In this document: positions 59,171 to 64,000 of the stretch, in pieces | Position numbering within the stretch: the stretch's first letter is position 1 | Layout: every line of letters starts with the position of its first letter | Origin: Perkinsus olseni | Taxonomy: Eukaryota > Perkinsozoa > Perkinsida > Perkinsidae | Assembly: GCA_013115135.1 (NCBI GenBank) | Contig: JABANP010000275.1 | Location: 1-64,000 of the forward strand | Length of the DNA stretch: 64,000 nucleotides | Direction: 5' to 3' | The notes under the pieces: model-generated | The model's input: only the letters and a program-made list of their open reading frames with translations | What the model was told of the DNA's origin: nothing | The model's database searches: none | Made by a program: the position numbers and the translations under genes

Positions 59171-59653
59171 TCGTTCGCGTTGTTAGCATTTTTTGAGAGG
59201 CCCTTGCCGGAGGGGTCGGTCCCAGTGGTGAGCTGAGAGTAGCACCAGACAGCATACAGGACTTCGCTGTGGACTCGGGTAACTTACCACGTCGCCACAG
59301 ACACTCGCCTCCAGGCCTGTAACTCCATCACTACGCGGTGAGGGCTTCGTCCCGAACAGAAGCGCCATGGCCCTATCCTGAACGACACGATCTGAAAGCC
59401 AGCCTTACAGGGGCTCGGACACGTCTATTGTCGTAAAGCAATCGACCCGGAGTGGGCTACTCAGCGTGAGGGAGTCTGTGGAATCAGGATATTGACGATG
59501 TAGAGATGAGGCTTATTCTCGCTATCATCAGTCATGACAGCGTCATCAAATAGCACAGCTTCGTCATGATTGACGATGAGGCCATGAGTTGGTAAGGCGG
59601 CGCCCCTTGAAGGAATGAGGGATCACGTCAAGGTCCCTCTGCCACTGTGGAAC

Positions 59654-60660
59654 TCACTGCAGTTCGTAGGGTAGTATGCACAGTGGCCGGTAGCGAACGA
59701 ACCCGAGTAGTACCACAAGATGGTCTTCTCCGATCACTCCGACAACCGATCCTATCCGAGATCGGTCCAAGACATTATGGCCATCGTCAGTGACCTCAAT
59801 AGGTGCCCCCTCATCACAAAGCTGAGACAGTGACGGTATGGGAATGGACATGGACGCCCTACAGAGCGCCCGCCTGACAGACGATACATCCTCCAGGTTC
59901 CGCGGCGGCAAAGAGCTGCTTACCAATCGTGTTTGCTCCTATGCTTTCCTCTTACGACTGTCGGCCAGGATGATGGCACCGAGTGCAGCTGCTGTCACCG
60001 CCGCTGCTGCAGGAACGGCCGCTGGTCCTAGCTTATCGCGAGCTGAGACAACGAGACAGACTTGCCGTAGCGCCTTCCATCGGGTAACCTCTACGCCACC
60101 ATAAGGCAAATCGGGTACGCACTGATATCACTCATCACCAAATACGAGCCATAACAGTCTAACCTTCTCACATCCGACAGACCCTGGGGGAAGCATGATT
60201 CAGCGGACAGCCAGTGTAGATTTCGGCTCCCCAGAAGAAGACCATCGCCGCCATCTTCACTCCCCCACCAAGCATAGTACCCTGTTGGCAAGCTGCCACT
60301 ATTTGGCCCTTGCCTCTCGTGGCTACACTCGCGATCGCTTCACTAGCTGCATTGAACCTTCTCGAGAGCTCTGCCGTTTGCGGCGATACGATTCTCTCGA
60401 TTGGTGGTACTGCTTCCATTATATTCAAAAAACCTTCAATAGCATCTTCCCCGACGGCAGACGATTGCCACTACCCGTTATCGAGCCTCGAGTGGCTATA
60501 CTACAACACGGCAAATCTCCGTCACAAATATGCGCCAACGGACTCTGTCTACGCTCTAAGAAGTTCGACGAGGTTCGATTCACTATGACAGTTCTGATGC
60601 CACTTCTCAGTGAATCCGAGACGATGAGCCATGCACGCAGCGATGCTACTACCACCAGTG
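59654..60660 (-). CDS. One or two small genes, unknown
   Basis: A minus-strand exon near 60420-60230 reads AVPPIERIVSPQTAELSRRF then AIASVATRGKGQIVAACQQG. A segment at 60100-59940 reads VTRWKALRQVCLVVSARDKL, then an Ala-rich hydrophobic helix (AAVPAAAAVTAAALGAIILA) and a basic end SRKRKA-stop, the layout of a tail-anchored membrane protein. The next frame (59926-59654) reads NLEDVSSVRRALCRASMSIP and VLDRSRIGSVVGVIGEDHLV, ending LPYELQ-stop, and probably belongs to a separate gene. No family recognised. Confidence 0.35.
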
Positions 60661-60699
60661 GGGAGTGGCCAGTAGCAGCAGCATTGTAGTCGGGACAAT

Positions 60700-61498
60700 T
60701 TGCACAAATGACGAATCATAGATTTTAGTCTACGGCCCTTAGACCACCAGCATCATCGGAAATGCACCACGTGGACGAGGTCGCAATCGGGTATATGATC
60801 CAATGGCGTCCATGGATCCGCGACGTATCGGAAATTCGGTGACTCTGAAAACCGTATGCCTCCCCCTCCCGGTAGCCCGATTAGCCTGTTCCGTTGCCAC
60901 ACAACGCCTCTCGAGGACGGGAAAGCATCGGTAGAGCTGCCGGTGGAGCAGCTCAGAGTGCCCGAAATAGAATGGTACAATTGTTACTGTACTAGCGCTA
61001 CGTCGGTGGTTGTAGTAGGTGTAACGCCTGATAGAGCACGAGGGGGATGACGATGACGATGGTCTGCAGTAAATGGTGATAATGATGGAATGATACGGAA
61101 TGGTGATGAATATAACAGTAGACTCGCTCCAGCACCACCACAAGGTGATGAACCTGAAACTCGGCCCAGTCCACGTCGTTACGAAGCCTGCTGGGCCATT
61201 GCCGCCATCTAGCCCTCGCGAGTCTGCTGTCACCCAAGAGTCTCGTCACGAGGGATGGTGATGTGAGCAAACAACGTATCCTAGCACCAACAGCCACTGC
61301 TCCCACCTCACTATGGCTTTCTCTTTCGTCAAAACCACTGCAGCCGTGCTACTATAGCGATCAGACCAGGGCGTTATTCAGCCTCCCACCATGCCCTCCA
61401 TCCAAAGCCAAGCACCCTACCTGCATTTCTCCAGCGGCCGCTCCTCAGCGCGTCGACCGTCTATAAATCCGAGTATGCTCAACTCAGACATCAGCCCA
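60700..61498. other. Interval without a supported gene
   Basis: Overlapping open frames on both strands (for example 60739-61233 minus) are low-complexity and motif-free. Confidence 0.35.
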
Positions 61499-64000
61499 TC
61501 AGGGACCTTCGCCTGGGGTGCTGAAGCATACTCCGTCTCCAACCCCACAACGTAGCGTAGCCCTACGATAAATCAGCTGGTGGAACTTCTTAGGGCTCCT
61601 CCGGATGTCGTTGCACGCACGCTTGTAGCTGTCCAGAAACGCCTTGAGCGTGCCGAAGAAGTCCTCAACACTACACCGTCGAGGGTCCTCACCGAAAAAC
61701 CTGTTCTGGATCGACTCTCACATGGCCAGCCACACCGCGTACCGTCGGAGCTCCTTGAGGGACTCCTCGCATGCCGTCCATTCCTCCTTCACCTCCTCCC
61801 ACCCGGGCTGAGGCATCCCCAGCAAAGCGCTGCAACCTAATGGAGCTCTGGAGTGGTCGCAGGGGGATGGGGGAGCGCACCTGGAGAGGGCCTCGTCCGA
61901 GTACTGGGAAGACTGCTGTTGGGCCTCTCTCTGGAAGGCTTGGATGTCCCTATCCAGCGTCGTTAACGTAGAGACGATAACCTCGGTGTTCTCTCCAGTC
62001 GCTGTGACCACCTTCCATGAACAATATCACCAAAGGGCGGTACCAGCACACTTACAAGACTGAGTTCCTCGGCCAAGTCCATCGGCTGCGACTCGCCTTT
62101 GTCGCCTTCCATCAGACGACACGCCACGTAGTGCAGCATCGTCACGCCCGGGACGCTGGTGGACTTGAACTCCATCAACTTCAACAGCGACTCCAGCGTA
62201 TACCCTCGAGTGGTCAAATCAGTCGTCCCGTGGTTGACGAAGTTACCAAATTTCAATACCTGCCGATGACCATGGCCCGATCGCCAGCGTGGAGGGCTTA
62301 CCAAGAACAGGAGCCTGCGGAGCTTCTGGGAGCTTCTAACCTGGTCAGCTGCCTCCTGGAGGACCCCGATGGACCGCTGCGCTCCGCTCAACTGACGAGG
62401 AACTACATCCTCACATCCACGGCAGCAGCATCGCCGCCATGATCGCTGTTCACCTGGTCAGGGAAGGTGAGGAACGCTATCATCGCCTTTATCCGGAACT
62501 GTGCCCTCTTCATCACAGCCAAGGGCATCAGACGACGTTCTATCGGCCGCAGAAGGGACAGGTCGCCATGGTACGCTCTGAGCTGCTCCGCCTCCTCGGG
62601 CGTAGGCAATATAGTCGACAGCTTCTCTAGCATATCCACAGTGGCAAAGCCTTCAGTGGTGGTCTCACTCTGATACACGATTACTGCGAGGAGCGGTACC
62701 CGTTGGAACCTACGCCAGGGGGCGGCCCACTGCCTTGGGAGAAGCTCTCATCGTCATCCTCAGAGGCGTCCACCATATTGTCAGTGTTCAAATTCTCCAT
62801 CTTTTCCACCAGCAACTCCACAGGCAGTCGAGCCATCACCAGGCCTGCGTTCTGTGCTCGCTTCTGGTCGAGGATTTCTATCAGCTTTGGCCGGTCATCT
62901 GGAGGGTATCATCATCGCCGTCAAATGCCGTCGACAGCCACCCTACCAACGATCTTGTTTTTTCTTTCGTTCTTCTTTCCCCCAGGCTGCGCTGATGCCC
63001 CGAAAACCGTCTTCATTTCGGCAACGTCCCTCGCCAAAGTCTCTCCCCAGCGTGATCGTCCGATGGTGTTGAGGACTGACAGGCACCAGCGAGGTGGAAA
63101 CAGCGGCGGTGGTGGTGTTGAATCAGCCGCTCACCCCCTCATCGTCGTAGCTAGCCCAGATGGTTGAGCCAATGAGGCGATCGGGTATGGCCTTCCAGTG
63201 GAGCTTCTTGCCCAGAGGCAGGGCGGCGGCTTTCTCTGACAACACCGAGGTACTGGACGGAAGATGACGGCGAGAACTCACTCTTGTGGGGGCCGCTATT
63301 GGGGGTCCTCCGGCCTGAAGAGCGAGAGAGATGGTACGGCATTTGGGCGAGATCCGCTGGGAGTGGCTTACTTGCTGAGCTTGGGGGCTCCGGTGGAGGC
63401 GGGGAGGCCAAAGGGGGTGACCGCAAGATGAGAGGTGACCCCGCTGCCAAGGGCGGTGTTGTCGCGCCAACTGGAGATGGGCCGCAGGGCGGCACTCTGG
63501 GAAGGGGAGGAACGCCCTTACCACCGGGCAGAGGCGGTGGCGCCCCTCTGCCAGCTCCAACCTTACTGTGGGGGCTAGGTGAGGCATTGGTAATCAGAAG
63601 GGGTGGAGGAATACCCTTGCCGCTACATAGTCTCGGTGGCGTCATTTTGCCACTAGGTAGGGGTGGAACAGTTCCCTTGGGGGCTCCTAGTAGAGGGGGA
63701 GGGCTCCCTTTGGCGGTTCCTGGTAGAGCGGGAGGGGTCCCCTTGGCCGCTCCCTGGAAGAGGGGGAGGGGTCCCCTTGGCTCCTGGTAGAGGGGGAGGA
63801 GTCCCCTTGGCTCCTGGTAGAGGGGGAGGGGTCCCCTTGGCTCCTGGTAGAGGGGGAGGGGTCCCCTTGGCTCCTGCCAAAGGCGGGATAGCCTTTCCTT
63901 GCGAGGTTCGTGGAGAGGCCAGCCCCTTCCTAGCTCCCAAGGTGAGCGGCAGGGGAGGTGGCGTACCCTTCGCACCAAGCACCGGTGGCGGGGTGCCCTT
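61499..64000 (-). CDS. Formin (FH1-FH2), C-terminal part; 5' end beyond window
   Basis: Actin nucleator and barbed-end elongation factor. The FH1 region (about 63980-63400) is Pro-rich, with tandem GAKGTPPPLP units that bind profilin. The FH2 domain follows: LPLGKKLHWKAIPDRL (lasso start); LIEILDQKRAQNAGLVMARL (62880-62820), the conserved KRAQNxxxxxxRLP signature; MLEKLSTILPTPEEAEQLRA then YHGDLSLL (62640-62560); VLKFGNFVNHGTTDLTTRGY then TLESLLKLMEFKS (62260-62160), the GNxxNxGT motif; and FFGEDPRRCSVEDFFGTLKA (61700-61640). A 21-nt intron at 61701-61721 restores the frame before FFGEDP. Stop at 61499-61501. All core FH2 motifs are present, so it should be functional. N-terminal regulatory domains are outside the window. 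Confidence 0.88.
63651..63990 (-). repeat. Tandem repeat encoding FH1 proline tracts
   Basis: A 30-bp unit (plus strand GGCTCCTGGTAGAGGGGGAG onward) is repeated, with near-identical copies at about 63780-63875 and diverged ones on both sides. It encodes GAKGTPPPLP. Near-identity of the middle copies suggests recent slippage or conversion. Confidence 0.85.

Overview
This is eukaryotic nuclear DNA, most likely from an alveolate of the Perkinsus/dinoflagellate lineage. Four things point there. Genes are cut by very short GT-AG introns, many of 20-50 nt. A sequence at 54649-54670 (minus) matches the dinoflagellate/Perkinsus spliced leader as I remember it, with about one substitution. The prolyl-tRNA synthetase carries an N-terminal YbaK-type editing domain, an arrangement known from apicomplexans. 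Gene families lie in tandem among many small inverted-repeat elements. The genus is an inference from memory; no search was run.

Layout. 1-2140: a transposon-like unit with inverted repeats and one large ORF for a Ulp1/C48-type cysteine protease; it abuts and seems to truncate a small two-exon gene (2140-2681). 2701-3054: two tRNA-Gln(UUG) genes and a decayed copy. 3709-5206: a degenerate prolyl-tRNA synthetase copy, followed by the apparently working gene at 6519-9680 (minus). 10.6-16.4 kb: three tandem copies of a cassette holding a secreted-protein gene (Y) and a compact upstream reading frame (X), with a foldback element at 13.9-14.4 kb. 16.7-18.4 kb: two SET-domain pieces in unexpected order with a tRNA-Ser(GCU) between them. 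19.7-20.6 kb: an intact-looking Ubc7/UBE2G2-type ubiquitin-conjugating enzyme. 21.7-23.7 kb: three tandem copies of an unknown secreted family. 24.2-26.1 kb: an astacin metalloprotease, probably membrane-anchored.

29.6-53.8 kb is a tandem cytochrome P450 array, all on the minus strand: two genes of one type (A1, A2) and three of another (B1-B3). B1 is visibly decayed and B3 is damaged around the ExxR region. The spacers hold little coding sequence but an unusual number of short, nearly perfect palindromes, a 725-bp hAT-like element with an 8-bp target duplication (44538-45262), and a 471-bp inverted-repeat element (46020-46490). 54.8-56.3 kb is a field of degenerate CTCGGAA / CACTTGAA motifs, starting just after the spliced-leader-like sequence.

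57.1-60.7 kb holds several weakly recognised minus-strand exons. 61.5-64.0 kb is the C-terminal part of a formin (FH1 repeats plus FH2), which runs off the window end.

The genes do not form one pathway. Shared features are tandem amplification (P450s, secreted families), decay of some copies, and mobile-element activity. Gene ends are given where a stop or start could be read; internal exon borders were worked out by hand and are approximate unless stated.
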